Source: Euglena gracilis (Eukaryota; Euglenida; Euglenophyceae; Euglenales). Taken from it: 64,000 nt of DNA. Below, piece by piece: positions 1 to 12,110 of the stretch. Positions within the stretch are counted from its first letter, which is position 1, and each line of letters begins with the position of its first letter. The notes below the pieces were generated by a model, which saw nothing but the letters and a program-made list of their open reading frames with translations, was not told the origin of the DNA and made no database searches. Position numbers and translations under genes: made by a program. The stretch is from the NCBI GenBank assembly GCA_039621445.1, contig CP154956.1, forward strand, positions 248,001-312,000, written 5' to 3'.

Positions 1-1640
1 GGAAAAATGAATTTGCCACCACTTTGGGATTCTTTCCAGAAATATTCTGGTGGACTTCTTTTCCCAACAGCCTTGACAATACAACCAAATTTCATGAAAC
101 GAAATTCTGGCGATTATGCAGCTGAACAGCACCTCAGCTGCCCAATGATGACTCTGAGATTTTCCGGAATTGGGCTCTCAGAAAACGCAACCACCCATAT
201 GTCCCAGCTGATTTCGTTTCTTGGGGGTTTATACAAGAGATACGGAGCCCACAAATGCTTGGGACCAGCATACAGACACACTGAAATGATGTCCCAGTCT
301 GTGGATTGAGCACCTGCCACACCTGTAGTGAACTCACCCTGATCAAAGTTAAACTGGGACTGGCAAAACAAAAAAACTTTGGGAACTGTTTGTCTGGCTG
401 CTTGAGAACAAGGAAAGGGTACTGTGAACCCCAGAGAAAAACTGTGTTTCTCAAAAATGACATGCTTCAAGCATTCGGAGGTTTATCCGAAAAAAATCCA
501 CAACCAGAAAACGATAAAAAACTTGAGTCAATGGTGAAGAAAACGTAAACTTGACTTTCCCACAGCCAAAACTGTAAAACCATCAACCTGAAAATGAAAA
601 TTCTGCCAGAAAAATTATCTTCCAGATTGGACTCCACAGTTCGTTCAAAAAGCACAGCCTGATTTGGAAAAAACTGCTGAAAATAAGACACTGACAAAAA
701 CCACAAACCACAGAAAAAAATCACACAAATCAACAACTGGAACTTAGAGCTTGGCTCACGGCTGACACTCAACCTGGCCCGTTCTCCTACTGCTGGGAAT
801 TGCAAAAATCTGGGCCGTTTTCGGTGTCCCTTCCCCCCAGAGCCTTGCTCACAGATTGATTCCATTCCATTTGCCAACGCCAGATGATTCACCCACTACG
901 ATTTACAGCACAAACTGGTGCACAGATTCCAAAGAAACCACAGATTTCAAAAAAATTCTGCTGGGCACAGCCCAGCAGCAAACCTCTGCGTACCATTTCG
1001 GTGGGGGGTTTCGGAAAAAAAGGAAAGAAAGGTAAAAAAGTGTAAAGGTGAACCGGAAGCGGGAAAATGAAATGTAATGCCTGGGGAATGGAGTGCCCGA
1101 CCGACTGGGCCTCCTTCCTCCTTTTCCCCCACCTACGGTCACCACCCAGCCCCAGGGTTGTTCAATAAAAATTGCCTCCGAGGGGTCAGGGCCGGAGGCC
1201 CGGCTTTTCGCCCCCTGTGAGTGGCTGGGTTGGCATACCGGCGTAGGATCCCAAACTTTGAAACTGAATCGTGGTTTTTCTCTCTTGATTCCAAAGAAAA
1301 TCACAAATAAGACCCTTTTGAAGTATGGACTTGGTTTAGAAGGCAAAGCACACACAAGGCAATCTGCACACCTTGGTTGAACACACCTGTGCCTGCAGTG
1401 GGTGAGAGTAACATACAGAGAATGATTTTGGAATGGAATGCCTTGCTCCTTCATTCTTTTCTTTTGTATTTCCAGACTTGCAACATATTGCTCACCTTCC
1501 AATTGACTTCTGGAGATTCCTACCCACTGGGTGAGTCCTATCGCGGGGGGAATGTTGAGAAACACGCAATTCCTAATCGCCTGATCTGCTACTAACCAAA
1601 TAACCAATATACAATTGCACAGTGCTTCACAAAAAGTGTA
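1..1640. other. AT-rich sequence, no gene recognised
   Basis: No reading frame here has recognisable motifs or convincing protein-like composition. The sequence lacks the long G or C runs that dominate from 1.9 kb onward. The longest open frames are on the minus strand and have biased, low-information composition. I see nothing assignable. Confidence 0.5.
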
Positions 1641-1668
1641 GACGCTCAAGCCTGAAGGCAATCCTGAT

Positions 1669-1809
1669 ATGAGTACGACAAACGAAATCAAAGAAATTTT
1701 GAGAGGACTTACCGAGTTGCGTGAAGCCGGCGTGCTGGACGCCAAAGAATACGCCGAGGAGCGAAACAAGGTGGTCGAAGGATACGTGGGGATGAGCAAG
1801 AAGAGGTGA
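1669..1809 (+). CDS. Small SHOCT-like ORF (46 aa)
   Basis: An ATG-to-TGA frame of 46 codons encodes a charged, helical peptide with the core LRGLTELREAGVLDAKEY followed by AEERNKVVEGY. The pattern 'L..L.eAGvLd..Ey...r.k' resembles the short SHOCT oligomerisation helix pair usually found at protein ends. Composition is far more protein-like than the surrounding frames. No other part of a host protein is visible upstream, so this may be a terminal exon or a transposon-captured piece. The function is unknown and the SHOCT similarity is judged by eye. Confidence 0.4.
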   Translation: MSTTNEIKEILRGLTELREAGVLDAKEYAEERNKVVEGYVGMSKKR

Positions 1810-1894
1810 CCCGAAGAAGCACCGAACAGGAGCGTGGTTGCGAAGCGACCCAAGGGCCCCTTTGACTCCCCATTCCAGGGGAGTCAAGGGAATA

Positions 1895-2126
1895 CCCCCC
1901 CCCCCTTATTGTCACAACCACCTTCCCACTGGGACCCCAATGGACAATATGGGTGGGACAATATGGGGGTACCAAAGGAATTTCATTGGCCGAGCCAAAA
2001 AACCACCGTCGGCCAGGCCGAGGGACAATATGGGGGGGGAACAATGTGGGGGGGGGTGGGGGGGGGGGTAAGGGGCAAGTGTACTTCTCAATGGTGGGCC
2101 CCAAACATTAGAGTGGGGGGGGGGGG
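1895..2126. repeat. G-tract block with ACAATATGGGG words
   Basis: GACAATATGGG-type words recur around a segment matching GGTACCAAAGGAATTTCATT, which is also found at 30740-30905 and, inverted, at 18720-18900. Runs of 8-10 G separate the words. This is a member of the G-tract-bounded repeat class. Confidence 0.6.
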
Positions 2127-2127
2127 G

Positions 2128-2200
2128 GTACTGGCTAGTCGATCAACTTGTTGATCAACAAGCCAGTTGCCCTATCGACCAGTCGATCGACTAGTTTGCC
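2128..2200. repeat. Palindromic GTCGATCAAC / CTAGTCGATC word cluster
   Basis: Short self-complementary words built on TTGATCAA and CTAGTCGATCGACTAG occur in both orientations within about 70 nt, directly after a run of 10 G. It resembles the other word clusters of the window but has its own word. Confidence 0.55.
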
Positions 2201-4050
2201 ACTTCAATGCACTTGCGACATAATTATGGTGTTTACCTGTGCATTATGGCAGTAACCGTATGTAACAAAACAACATACACAACACAGGGATTCTTTTGTT
2301 TTGGAGCCCTCCGAACAGCTGCACACAAAAAGATTTTGAAAATCAGTCTCGGTCCACCGTCACCGACTAGCCAGCACCTCCCCACTCTAAGTTGCAAGGC
2401 AAAAATTTTCAATTTTTTAAAGTTTTTTAAGGTCTTGTAAGTTTTTTTTTTAAGGTTTTTCAAAGCTTTTTAAAAATTTCAAGGATCCTCAAGGCGTCCA
2501 TTATCCATTGACGGTCGCAGAGCCATCTGGGCGTCGAACCAGTCCAGGTTATTTTTTCCAGGACCAGACAAAATTCTTAAATAGTTTTAAAGGTTTTTTT
2601 AGAGTTTTCTTGAGGCATTTTGCCAAATTTCTTTCAAAGGTTTTTTTTTACGGTTTTTGAAGGTTTTTTTAATCGCCTTAAAAATGATGCCTGGACCACA
2701 CCTTTTCCAAAATACAGCATTTTTACTTAAAAGTCCCCCCCCCAATGTTGGTCAGCAAATGGGGCTCAAGAAAAAATAATGCCTGGTTCAGTTGGGGACC
2801 ACCCAGGCAGGGGTTTTCTTAAGGACCCGGGTCTCGCGGGGTGGTTCTGGTGCTGGATGGAAAAAAAGAAGCTGGTTGGACCCCCCCCCAGGGGTGGGAG
2901 CATACCACTGCTCAGCGACCCCGGGGGGGAGGGGAGGTCACCTCAAAAAACCTGTCAGTCACTTTTCCCAAAAAACCCAGTCATTCACTTCCCCCCCGGG
3001 GGGGGATCGGCCACTCTTAATTGTGCTTATGTTGGCAAGGCACCATGGTGATGCAATGAGATTGGAGGCATGTTCTCATGCGTGGCCTCGCCCAGTTTGA
3101 AGATCTTATTTACCTTGAGAACTGCATCTTGGATCCGAGCAGAGCTCACCCCACCCAAGGCCACAGGAGCCGGCGGTCAGCCTGCAAACAAATTGTCCGG
3201 GGACTGAACGCCAACCCCTGGCCAGGCTTCTGTGAAATGCCAAAGGCCAGGGCTGAGGGAACAGCTCATACCCCTGTAACCCCAGAGTGCCTCCACCAGA
3301 CACAAAAAGGGCCAGAAAAACAGCGCCAAGCCAGAAGAAGGGATAAAAGGCATTAAATCCAGCCAGCCAAGCACCTTTTTTTCAAGCCAGCACCTTCCAG
3401 CCGGGTTGCGGAACCCCCGTGGGGGTCCGCTGAAAAAAACTTCGGGCCAGCCCAACGAAGCTGGACTGGACTGAAAGAATTTTTGGCGCGAAGCACCAAA
3501 ATTTTTTGAAAAAGGGGCCTAAAATGGCCAAGATGGCATTTTTTGGTGGTTTTTGGTTTTTTCACCTCCATTTTGGGCTGAAAATGCCAACCCAGATGGA
3601 TTTTGGTTTTGGAGCATTTTTTTGGGGGGTACCCGCTAGGTCATTGTTTAACACCTGTCCCGCCGCTTATTCTTGTTGGGGGTCCCCCCTGGGGTCTTTT
3701 GCCTTGGTGTTCGGGGGTGTCACTCGTCTCTCCTAGGGTCTTTTGCCTTAGTGTTCGGGGGTGTCACTCGTCTCTCCTGCTCCCTATGGTGTGGCCATTT
3801 GGGGGCTACCCCCCAAAATGGCCCAAAAAAGGATGAAAGTCATTATCTGGACTCCCTTCCCCCGAAAGGTTTTCATCAAAATCCAGAGGGGGTCATAATA
3901 AATGGGGCCTGTGAATGAGAGGCAATCATCTTTTTCAGACATCCAGCATCCAAAATAACAGATAACATCGAAGAAATTGAATTGCAGACTCCCTCTTGGT
4001 CAACTTCCCTCCAAAGAAGCAGTCCATCCATCCACCTTTTTTTCTGCCTG
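2200..4050. other. Repeat-rich spacer, no gene seen
   Basis: T-rich stretches (2430-2680) are followed by C/G-tract blocks (2880-3010). A near-duplicate phrase containing TCTTTTGCCTT(A/G)GTGTTCGG occurs twice between 3690 and 3770. No frame shows a recognisable domain. Confidence 0.5.
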
Positions 4051-4060
4051 AAAGCTTCAG

Positions 4061-4270
4061 CTCACACTTGAAGTTAGTGTGCCAAGCAAGTTAGTGTGCG
4101 GTGGCGCAAATAAATTTCCGGCGGTGGTCGCCTCGCAAGGGAAAAAAAGGCGCCCCGGCACAGAACTTGTTTTACAGCGGCACGGCATTGAACAGATTTT
4201 CTGTGCAACATTGAATAGGATGGGAACCCCACCATAGTCGCGCCACACACTTTCAAAGTTGCCAAGGCGC
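4061..4270. mobile_element. Fragment of hAT-like miniature element
   Basis: The left edge carries ACTTGAAGTTAGTGTGCC and a second AGTTAGTGTGC. It then runs into GGCGGTGGTCGCCTCGCA and CGGCACAGAACTTG. These match the terminal and internal GCGGTGGTCGCGGCGCA motifs of the complete copies at 12111-12676 and 31806-32366. Only part of the element is present and no target duplication is evident. Confidence 0.45.
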
Positions 4271-4299
4271 ACGCGGTACAAAAAAATCGGATACAAAAA

Positions 4300-7200
4300 T
4301 AATGGTGGTCGAAAAAGCAGTGGTCGAGGTGCGGAAAAAAATTCTGGTGACACTAAACCCCCCCCAAATAATATACCCGGGGCTTTATTCGGGTTCATTT
4401 TTCAAACTCAAAAATTTACCCAAACGCATTTTTACGTTCTGAGTTTTGCGCATTCTGGAAATGGTGGACATTGAAAATCAAGAAAATTTCAAAGAGAAAA
4501 AATGCCAGTAAAATTTGACTGTGCCAGGATTTGGTCCAATTTTTTTGATCTTCGCACCCCCTCCTAAAAACTACCAGTTTATAACCCTGAAAATTTTGAG
4601 ATTTTTATGAAATGTGGTTTTCCATCAAAAATCATGCATTTGGGGTTCATTTTTCAAAAAAAGTTTCAAAAAATTTCCCCGGCCAAAATCCCCATTTCCC
4701 CAAAATTGGTGAAAATGCTGTGGTGGGTGGGGGGTCGACCCCCCCCCACCTCCGCTGCACCCAAGAGAGGGGAATCAAGCGAGGCATAAAAACCTTAAAT
4801 TTCCATCCAAAAAAAAACATATTTCGACAAAAATGACTGGTACCAAGAACTTCAATGCCCACACTACCACAGAGACAGGGCCCACCTCATTGTGAAAGGG
4901 ATTGCTGTTGTGAGAGGTCAGTTGTTGTGCATGAGGAGGATCATAACCTTCGATGATGGAATGCCAGGACAATGGGAGTGAGGTGTTGGCTCTTCAGCAC
5001 TAGTCTGCTTGGTTACCACAGGGGATGGTAGGTACCAAAACCTCTCAAAATCAAATTTTTGAGAAAATGTTGAAATTTTGAAGGTGTAAAAAAAATGGGG
5101 GTTTGGGGGATTTTGGGGGGGACCCCCTATATGGGTCCCAAAAATGGGTCAAAAAAAAACACCCGGCGCCGAAGGCGCCGGGAAAAATTTTTTCGGGTCC
5201 AAAAATTGGTGCCACCAGAACAACGGGAAGAGGTGGTGGGGGGGAGGGTCGATCCCCTCCCACCCACCATGCAGGGGGGTGGGGTGGTCGACCCCCCCCA
5301 CTCACCACCCTGGCTATTTGGCCAAGTCCCGTTGTGCTGGGGGGGGGGGGTATATTATTTTATTTATTGTTGTGGGGGTATATTATTTTGGGGGAGTTAA
5401 TTAAAAATATGACTTAGTTTCATAATTTTCCTGCACAGATTAGTGTATTTCGCAGAATTAGGGAAACATATATACAGGGGGTATATTCCGCATTGAAATT
5501 CTACCAAAATCCGACGCCCCAAAAAAACGACCAAGGATAACCCCCTAATATGGTTTTTTGACAAGACTTGTCAAAAAAAATGCCATTTTCAATGAAATTT
5601 GGGTACAAAAAAATCATTTTGGAGGTGATTCACAACAGTGAAAACGGACGCCCTCATTTGGTCCTTCAGTTGGTCCGTCCGACGTCGGGCTTTTGTGTGT
5701 TGGGGTCATCTGAGGCTCGGTTGCGGCTTTCGGCAATTGTGCAAATGTTCACACCGACGCTTTGTTGGCGATGATGAAATGCACTGTACTGCAATCTTCC
5801 GACTTTTCGGATTCCCTGCAAAATCCAATTAGGAATGATGGAACAAGAGACAAGGAAACAACAACACTTTAAAAAGTAGTGATCCTCCTCACCTGATCCA
5901 CCGACCAATCAACCAGCTCGCCCATCGCACTGCTAGCAAGTCAGCAAACTAATCAACAATCAACTTCTAAATTTTAATTCAAGTGGCCATGTTATGCTTT
6001 TTCCGCGTAAAAATGTTTGATCCCTTTTTCCCGACAGAAAACGGGAATAAAAAATTATTATTCATGCTGGCTTTGAAGTGACCTGTTTTCCTTGCTCAAA
6101 CCCCCCCCCCCCGAATAGAAGCGCGAGGTTGCTACAAGCGCAGGGTCCAAATAAAAGCGCACCCCCCCCCCGCGCGCGCCGCCGCCAAAGGCGGCGCTCC
6201 GCTACAAGCGCACCCCCCATTTTGATGGGTTTTTTGAAGAAAACCAACAAAAATCACGCAGGTAGGGTCCCGGAGGCGGCGGTCTGCTATAAGCGCACCC
6301 CATGCCTCTATTAGTGGGGGGGGGGGGTTACTCTCATTTGGCAAATAAATATTCTCATATCTACAAGAACCTCAAAATAGGTGGGAGGGAAACACCATAA
6401 AAGGCGCCATGCGCGTCGAGTTTTAAGTTTATGATTCGTGATCCCTTTCCCCGGTGCCGAAATTTCTGTCCAAAAAAAAAAGACCTAAAGCCATGTTGGT
6501 GGGGCCTTTTGGGTCAAACCTTCATGCTCTCAACAAGCTAAAATTACCTTAAGCCACTTGGTGAGGGACAAAACATGTATTCAACATCAGGACCACAAGT
6601 CAAGCATTGACCCCTCCCTCGACTCTAACAATGACCACAATGCCAATGAAATGTTTTCATGATGATGCCCATTTCACCATGAAAAATGCCTTGAGAAAGG
6701 TGTTTGTTTGGGAAACAACTTTTCTCGAGGGTGTCGCATAAGATCGAAATTAATTTTGGTCGGGGCCACCCGGACCTAAACAGACCCCGTCATATGCCTG
6801 GCAGGCAACCAGAGCACGCTCCTCCCAAACCAATGTTTTTCAAAGCATTACCCCCGTCAAACTAAAGCACGGGTGCGCATCTAGCGTTGCCGTCTTCAAC
6901 GACATAGGGCTTACATTTAGCTGATTTGTTGATTTTCTTTTTGAATCGCCAGCATAATAGGAGCTGCACTTGTAACGGCCTTCGGTCGTGGGGGGTGTAC
7001 TTATATTTGTACCATGCGCTTGCACTGTCTCCACATTTATATTACCCAATGTAATAATTTTTTGAAATGTTCACACATGGCTATGGGGGTTGTTGAAGGC
7101 TTCACAGTTCCCAGGCTCAAGCCATCATAATTGCTCACCGTGATTATCAATGCACAAACAAAAGGAGTTTGTTATTGGACGGGAGAGCGCCCCCCTTGGG

Positions 7201-7440
7201 GAAGCCATGAGCCGACCAAGTTCAATAGTACCAAGTTTCCCAACCGCTTTGTCAGACGAAGAAGACAATTCCATGAGGAACATTCGTTCATTTTGAACCT
7301 AAAGCACTTTTTACGGGGGGTCGGGTTGGTCTGATAAGAAGTCATTTTGGGTGGGTTTAGGCCTTGTTCTTCTTGTGTCGCTTTTCTATAATTTTGGAGG
7401 GTTTTTTTTTCAAAAAAAGGGGGTCAAATTATTAGCATTT
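4300..7440. other. Repeat-rich spacer with G-tracts, no gene seen
   Basis: Mostly short T- or A-rich phrases separated by C/G runs (4735-4750, 5220-5350, 6108-6320). Three copies of a GCTACAAGCGCA-type word (near 6132, 6202 and 6287) precede C-runs. Nothing codes for a recognisable protein. Confidence 0.5.
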
Positions 7441-7442
7441 GG

Positions 7443-7500
7443 AGTGACTAGTCGTACCGATGCCAATGGCCACTAGCGATAGTCGCAGCGACCACCAACA
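7443..7500. repeat. CTAGTCG / GCGACCACC word cluster
   Basis: The words GACTAGTCG, CCACTAGCGA and GCGACCACCAAC form a small cluster. It is related to the longer clusters at 29845-29930 and 30670-30735. Confidence 0.5.
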
Positions 7501-7940
7501 ATACAGGGCCAATTTTCTATTCCAATGCTCGGGGGCTGTGAACACCCCCTGATAACCCCCCATTCTACTCCCCCCCCCAAATTTTCACCCCTGTGTTGTT
7601 TGGCCCTACTTGACCAGGTTTGTGCAGTGCTGAGCTCATTATCTGCCTGATGGTGCTAGGCAACCCAGCCCAGTCCAGCCCGACCCAGCGGCCCGTGTGG
7701 CGGGTTGTAGTTGTGGGGGAATCACTAAACAGAAAACACCTTTGAGAATTATGTGGAATACATGGAAATCCCTTTGCCCCCAGTCGGCGGCCCGGCGGCC
7801 ACGCATGGCGTACAGCTGGTACAGGCCTGGAGGTCTACACCAGGGACCCACCTGGTCTGTTCCCCCAGATTGCTATACATTTTGGTTTGCTTTGACTTGG
7901 CAGTTTTGGGACCATTTTGGGGTCAAAATCGATAAATTAC

Positions 7941-8070
7941 ATGCTTGAACATTGCACCTCCACATCCATTTTGGCATTGGTTTGGAGTTTGACGGAAGCA
8001 AAACTCCCGGAGGCAACCAAAACTTCCCTTTTTTCGCTTTTGTCCCAAGAGACCTTTACAAAAAGTGCCC
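7941..8070. repeat. Dispersed repeat related to 36488-36640
   Basis: The phrase ACATGCTTGAA.ATTGCACCTCC, then a TTTGGCxTTGG-type stretch leading to GGAGTTTGAC, is shared with 36488-36545. Similarity continues weakly to an AGTGCC motif about 90 nt later. The copies have diverged and no intact frame is conserved between them. Confidence 0.5.
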
Positions 8071-8784
8071 TGTACTGTTCCCATCTCCCAAATGGGAACA
8101 GGAAGGGGGGAAGGGAAGGGGGGGGCATGGTACTGGTTTCCCATTGAGCGTCCCCTTGTTCATCAAAAAAAATGAAGTCAACAAACCTCGGCAGATATTT
8201 TGGGCGTTCTGAGCTCACCGCATACAAGCACAAAGAAGGAAAGAAGATAACAATAGTGAAGAAAGCACATTACTGCAGAAAGATTGAAATAAAAAGAGCA
8301 CAATTGAAGGTACAGCAGCTTATGCCAAGTCCAAGTCTCCAAAATGGCATTGAACCTTTGCACATCTAGCAGGCTTTATTGGGGGTTGGCACTGCCAATA
8401 AGGACTTCCAAAGGGGGGAGTCCCGTGATTGGGGTCCGAAGGGATGGGTCCTATGCCAACCCATATGAAAAATCGGGTTTAAAAAGGCGGAAAATCTCCC
8501 AACCCTGCGCACTGAAATAAAGCATCTGACGTTAAAAAAAAAATGTCCAAAAACACAAGTGAATCACATGCGAACAGGGTCGACGGTTTTTTTTTAAAAA
8601 ACAACAAAATAAACAAAATAAATGAAAAATGAAAATTCAAAAAAAACTAATAAAAAACACTTAGAAAAATGCATTTTGTTTGAAAATGCAAAAAAAAGAT
8701 TTTTCCGCTGAAAAGGGACCAATTTTTCATCCTTATTTTCTTTCAGCCCCAAAGAAGTGTCCTGAAACACCTCCTGGAGCAAAT

Positions 8785-9424
8785 TTTTTAAGGCTGTGTT
8801 TATAGCAACATGGCTTTGGTCAAAGTCTGTGTTTCTAAACACAGACTTTGGGTCTGTGTTTCTAAACACAGACTTTGGCGTGCCGAAGTCTGTGTTTAGA
8901 AACACAGACTCTGACCTAAGTCTGTGTTTCTAAACACGGTCTCCGACCAAGAAAACTGTGTTCAGAATATCTGCACCCCGAAACCTCCCAATGATGCAAA
9001 AATAAACCAAAGAGATTCAACTCAGACCCGAAGGTCGAAGTCTCCATTGTAGCAAGTGTAGCTGTGGAGACTTGGTCAGCCGCAAGAGGTTGACACAAAA
9101 CGGTGCAGAAAGGCAACGTCACCGTCGAGGCTCACCCAAGCACCTTGGACATCCCCAACTTGGGGGTAACAGGAGGTTAGCACATTTGAGATACCAATAT
9201 TCCTTACACACATCACACATCACAGGGCGAAGTCCCCCCCGTCTCCCAAGCTCATGAAAACACTTTGCGCACGGTTGGTCTTCCATTTTCACCTCCGTAT
9301 CCACAATCACAGCCCTTGCCCCCAAGAATGGGTTCGGTTGACGACAGGGGGTTCGGCCTGAGTCTGCGTTTTGAAACGCAGACTCAGGTCAGAGTCTGTG
9401 TTTAAGACGCAGTTCTTGATATAA
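8785..9424. mobile_element. Palindrome-bounded element carrying a PHD-finger fragment
   Basis: The left cluster (8821-8940) repeats AAGTCTGTGTTT and its complement AAACACAGACTT several times. The right cluster (9358-9412) uses the related word AGTCTGCGTTT. It ends in TTCTTGATATA (9413-9423), an edge motif that recurs at four other elements and one further copy of this class. The left edge TTAAGGCTGTGTTTATAGCA recurs near 22408, 45891 and 53833. Between the clusters about 400 bp of unique sequence includes a minus-strand PHD-like coding segment. Mobility is inferred from recurrence; no target duplication was found. Confidence 0.55.
9119..9325 (-). pseudogene. PHD-finger fragment
   Basis: The minus-strand frame contains a C4-type zinc-finger series: CAKC, then CDVC, a WYLKC segment, and CPRC. 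Spacing fits a PHD finger (Cys4-His-Cys3), the histone-tail reader. The expected His before the fifth Cys (normally W-[YF]-H-x2-C) is missing, as if one codon were lost. The first residues (MEDQPCAKC) look like a natural start, but the ORF stops after GEPRR and no second domain is visible. It sits inside a palindrome-bounded element, so I read it as a captured or degraded exon. A second PHD-like piece lies at 24655-24798. Confidence 0.5.
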
Positions 9425-10455
9425 AGTTTTGTGGCCCCAGTGAGGAGGGTGGTGCCCTGCCGGAAGCGGGGTTTTCCCTCTCTTTCTGTCTCCCCCGAAA
9501 TAAGTCCCACTGAGCCCCCCTCCAGTGTTTGTGCAGAACCAAAACCCATTAACTGTCTCGCTGCCTGGTGCAAAACTTTCTCGATTGTCCCCTGGGGGCC
9601 AGGAGTCCATCCAGTTCATTTTTCGACACCCCACCCCCCTTGTCCAGTTCAGTTCCCGACTCCACAAGGGGGGGTCCGCAAAGCCTCCCACCTTTTTTCT
9701 CTTGACCAGAGTCCCTCCCCCCCCTTTGTCCAGTTTAGTTCCTCCGAGTCTACATGGGGGGGGGGGGGGCACTGCCAGGGACCTTCATTGAAGCCCATAA
9801 AATGCCCCATCTAACAGTATATTGATTTCCCCGCAACTCCCCACCTAGCCCGAGTTACGAACATTTTTTGGCCAATTTGGCCATTTTGCCAAATTTCATC
9901 TTGAGCCTCAAGAGGGTCCTAAAATACACCCCCGGCGCGAAGCGCCGGAATTCTTTCTGTCCCCCCAGAGGAGGACTGGATGAGAGGGGGTGGGGGACCC
10001 CTCCGAAACTAGGGGGGGTGGGACCCCCCCCCACCACCTTACCCCCTTAAGGGGGGGGGGGGTGACCCCCCCACCACCTACCTCAGGTCTGCGGAGCTTC
10101 CCGTACAACCCAGCCAATGGCTTTCCCCAATAGCATCCGATAGCTGACTCAACCACAGGGGTGGGCAGGACTACAGCGTCACCCCCCATTGGGCTGCTTG
10201 AATTTGGGGAATTGGGGGGGGGGGGGATATTCCGGTTATTTTGGGTTGATTGCGGATTTTGGATGATTCCAACTCACCTACCAGAGTTACTCAACACACT
10301 TCAAGTGTGGCAAAAGACCATCAAAGCACCAACAAAAGAACTTTTAGATGCAGCTGTGAAAAATCCAAAGTCAAGGGCAATCGTTCGTTCCAATCCCAAC
10401 AAGCCTTGACCGAAGATCGCGAAGTTCTCAAAAAAAACACCAGGACGGGATAAAT
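9425..10455. other. G-tract rich spacer, no gene seen
   Basis: C/G runs of 7-14 nt alternate with short unique phrases. The words CCCGAGTTACGAAC and GCGCCGGAATTC and similar recur in modified form near 25-27 kb. No recognisable coding segment. Confidence 0.5.
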
Positions 10456-10459
10456 ATGG

Positions 10460-10570
10460 GCAGGCTGCAACATAGAGGTGACATTGGTAGAGAAAGAGGA
10501 GAGGTGGTTGATACAGAGGTGAGGACTTTGGCCTCTACCTCAACCTCCATATGCAACCTTGCTTCAGGCT
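10460..10570. repeat. Hexamer-core inverted block (GAGGTG/CCTCTACC type)
   Basis: GGCTGCAACATAGAGGTGACATTG leads into GAGG-type words and then CCTCTACCTCAACCTCC. This is a short, degenerate relative of the hexamer-core blocks at 19850, 31355 and 39110, and the edge CAGGCTGCA resembles their CAAGGCTGC edge. Confidence 0.5.
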
Positions 10571-10734
10571 CACAACTCTATGAGGAAGAATGTATACGAG
10601 CTTTGAGCTTCTTCATATACTTTGGTTTCTTTTCTCGCTTGCTTCCTCGCACCAGTTCCACTTTGGGAGCCGAACTGCATAAGAGGGGGAGGGGTCCGGG
10701 GGTGACCCCAACTGGATGACCAAGTCCCCTTCAG

Positions 10735-11040
10735 CGTCAGGGATAGAGGTAGAGGTGGAGGTAGAGGGGGGGTTGGTACGCCGTGGCGAGGGGGTCCGAA
10801 TAGGGGGGGGAGGGGGGGTAAATGGCATGGCGAGGGGGTCGGCGACTAGGGGGGGGGGGAGGGGTGTACCATGGTTTCCAACGAAATTTTCCTTCAAAAA
10901 ATCGCGAAATCCCCGGTGGCGTGGCGAGGGGGTCCGGCTGGGGGGGGGGGGGGGTAAATGGCGTGGCGAGGCCCTCGGAGAGGGGGGGGGAGGGGTGTAC
11001 CAACCCCCAGAGGTCGAGGGTTTTCAACCTCCTCTAAACC
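10735..11040. repeat. GTGGCGAGGGGGTC-type G-tract block, copy 1
   Basis: The words GGCGTGGCGAGGGGGTC, AGGGGGGGG and GAGGCCCTCGGAGAGGG alternate with a short AAATTTTCCTTCAAAAAATC segment. The same combination recurs, partly inverted, at 14065-14430, 41100-41360 and 46880-47125. Long apparent reading frames through it are products of the G and C runs. Confidence 0.7.
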
Positions 11041-12100
11041 TCTATGCCACCCCTCCTTTTATGACCCCTTTTGATGCCATTTTGTGATGGTTTTTGCACA
11101 TGGAACGGGGGGTCTGAGCCCCCCCTCCAATGTCCAATCACCCCAACCGCCAAAGGAATCGCCCCCAAGGGGGGGGGGTCAAAGGGCCCAAAGTCGGCCC
11201 AAAATCAGTCTTTGGCACATTTGGGGTGGTCGACCTTCCCTCTATGCAGTTCAGTGAGCAGGGGGGGGGGGGGCTCCCCCTCGTGTCCAAGTCCAGTCCC
11301 TAAATGCGATGATGAGCTTCACGGTGCCATGGGGACCATCCGCTTCACGTGTTGGTCTGAACCCCAATTCGGGTTGACCACGGCATCACGACGCTGCTGG
11401 GCGGGTTTAGGAATGGAGTGTAGCTCCACGGGCGAGAAACAGATGTGGAAGTACGCAAAAGAATAAGCTCGGCATCACTCTGTCTCTTAATCATTTGCAG
11501 GTGTTGAAACACCGGGGTGTCTACCGGAGAGCGCCAAAATTAAAAGTAGGGCAAAGTCGCCACGGCGCAACCTCGCCGGTTTTAATTACGCGCGACGGCT
11601 GCGTTCGCCAGGTTTAATCACAACATCCATGCCGGCGGATGTGTCAGCGGCGAGCAGTAGGAACCGCTTTCAATGGAATAGTCAAGGCCGAAAAGTTTCA
11701 CGTTAATGAAATTTCATGAAATTTCACGCCCTGTGTAAGTAATTTTGCGGACCACGAAAAGGTCGATTTCTTGACTAAATGACGAAAACTGAACTGCTTC
11801 TTTTGCCAGCGAACGGTGTGAAAGCCGGCATGCTGGGGGAATTCAGATCCATGAAGCCCCACTTCCTAATGCCTAAACCCCTCACGAGGGCGGGGAGAAA
11901 AACGGATTGCGTTCAGGCGAATTCCTCTCGGTTTTTTCTCTGGCTTTTTTCTCTGAGTTTCTCTGAGGGCTGGCGGGACCCAATTTTGGTGCCAAGGGTT
12001 TCTTTTCTTGGGCGGGGGCGGGGGTTCCACCTGTGGCACTAAAACTGGTTCCCACCTGTGGCACTAAAAGTGTCCCCAAACTGGGGGGTCTCAACAGAAA
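11040..12100. other. Spacer with TTTAAT/CGCCGG words, no gene seen
   Basis: A cluster at 11530-11640 has words such as AAAATTAAAAG, CCGGTTTTAATTACGCGCG and CAGGTTTAATC, resembling the TTTAATCCG clusters at 47.3-49.4 kb. The rest includes G runs (11160-11275) and unassigned sequence. Confidence 0.45.
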
Positions 12101-12110
12101 GCTTTCAGAA

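Noticed and set aside
903-1853. 316-codon minus-strand open frame
   Set aside because: Composition is low-information, no domain is recognisable, and it runs antisense to the more protein-like small ORF at 1669-1809.
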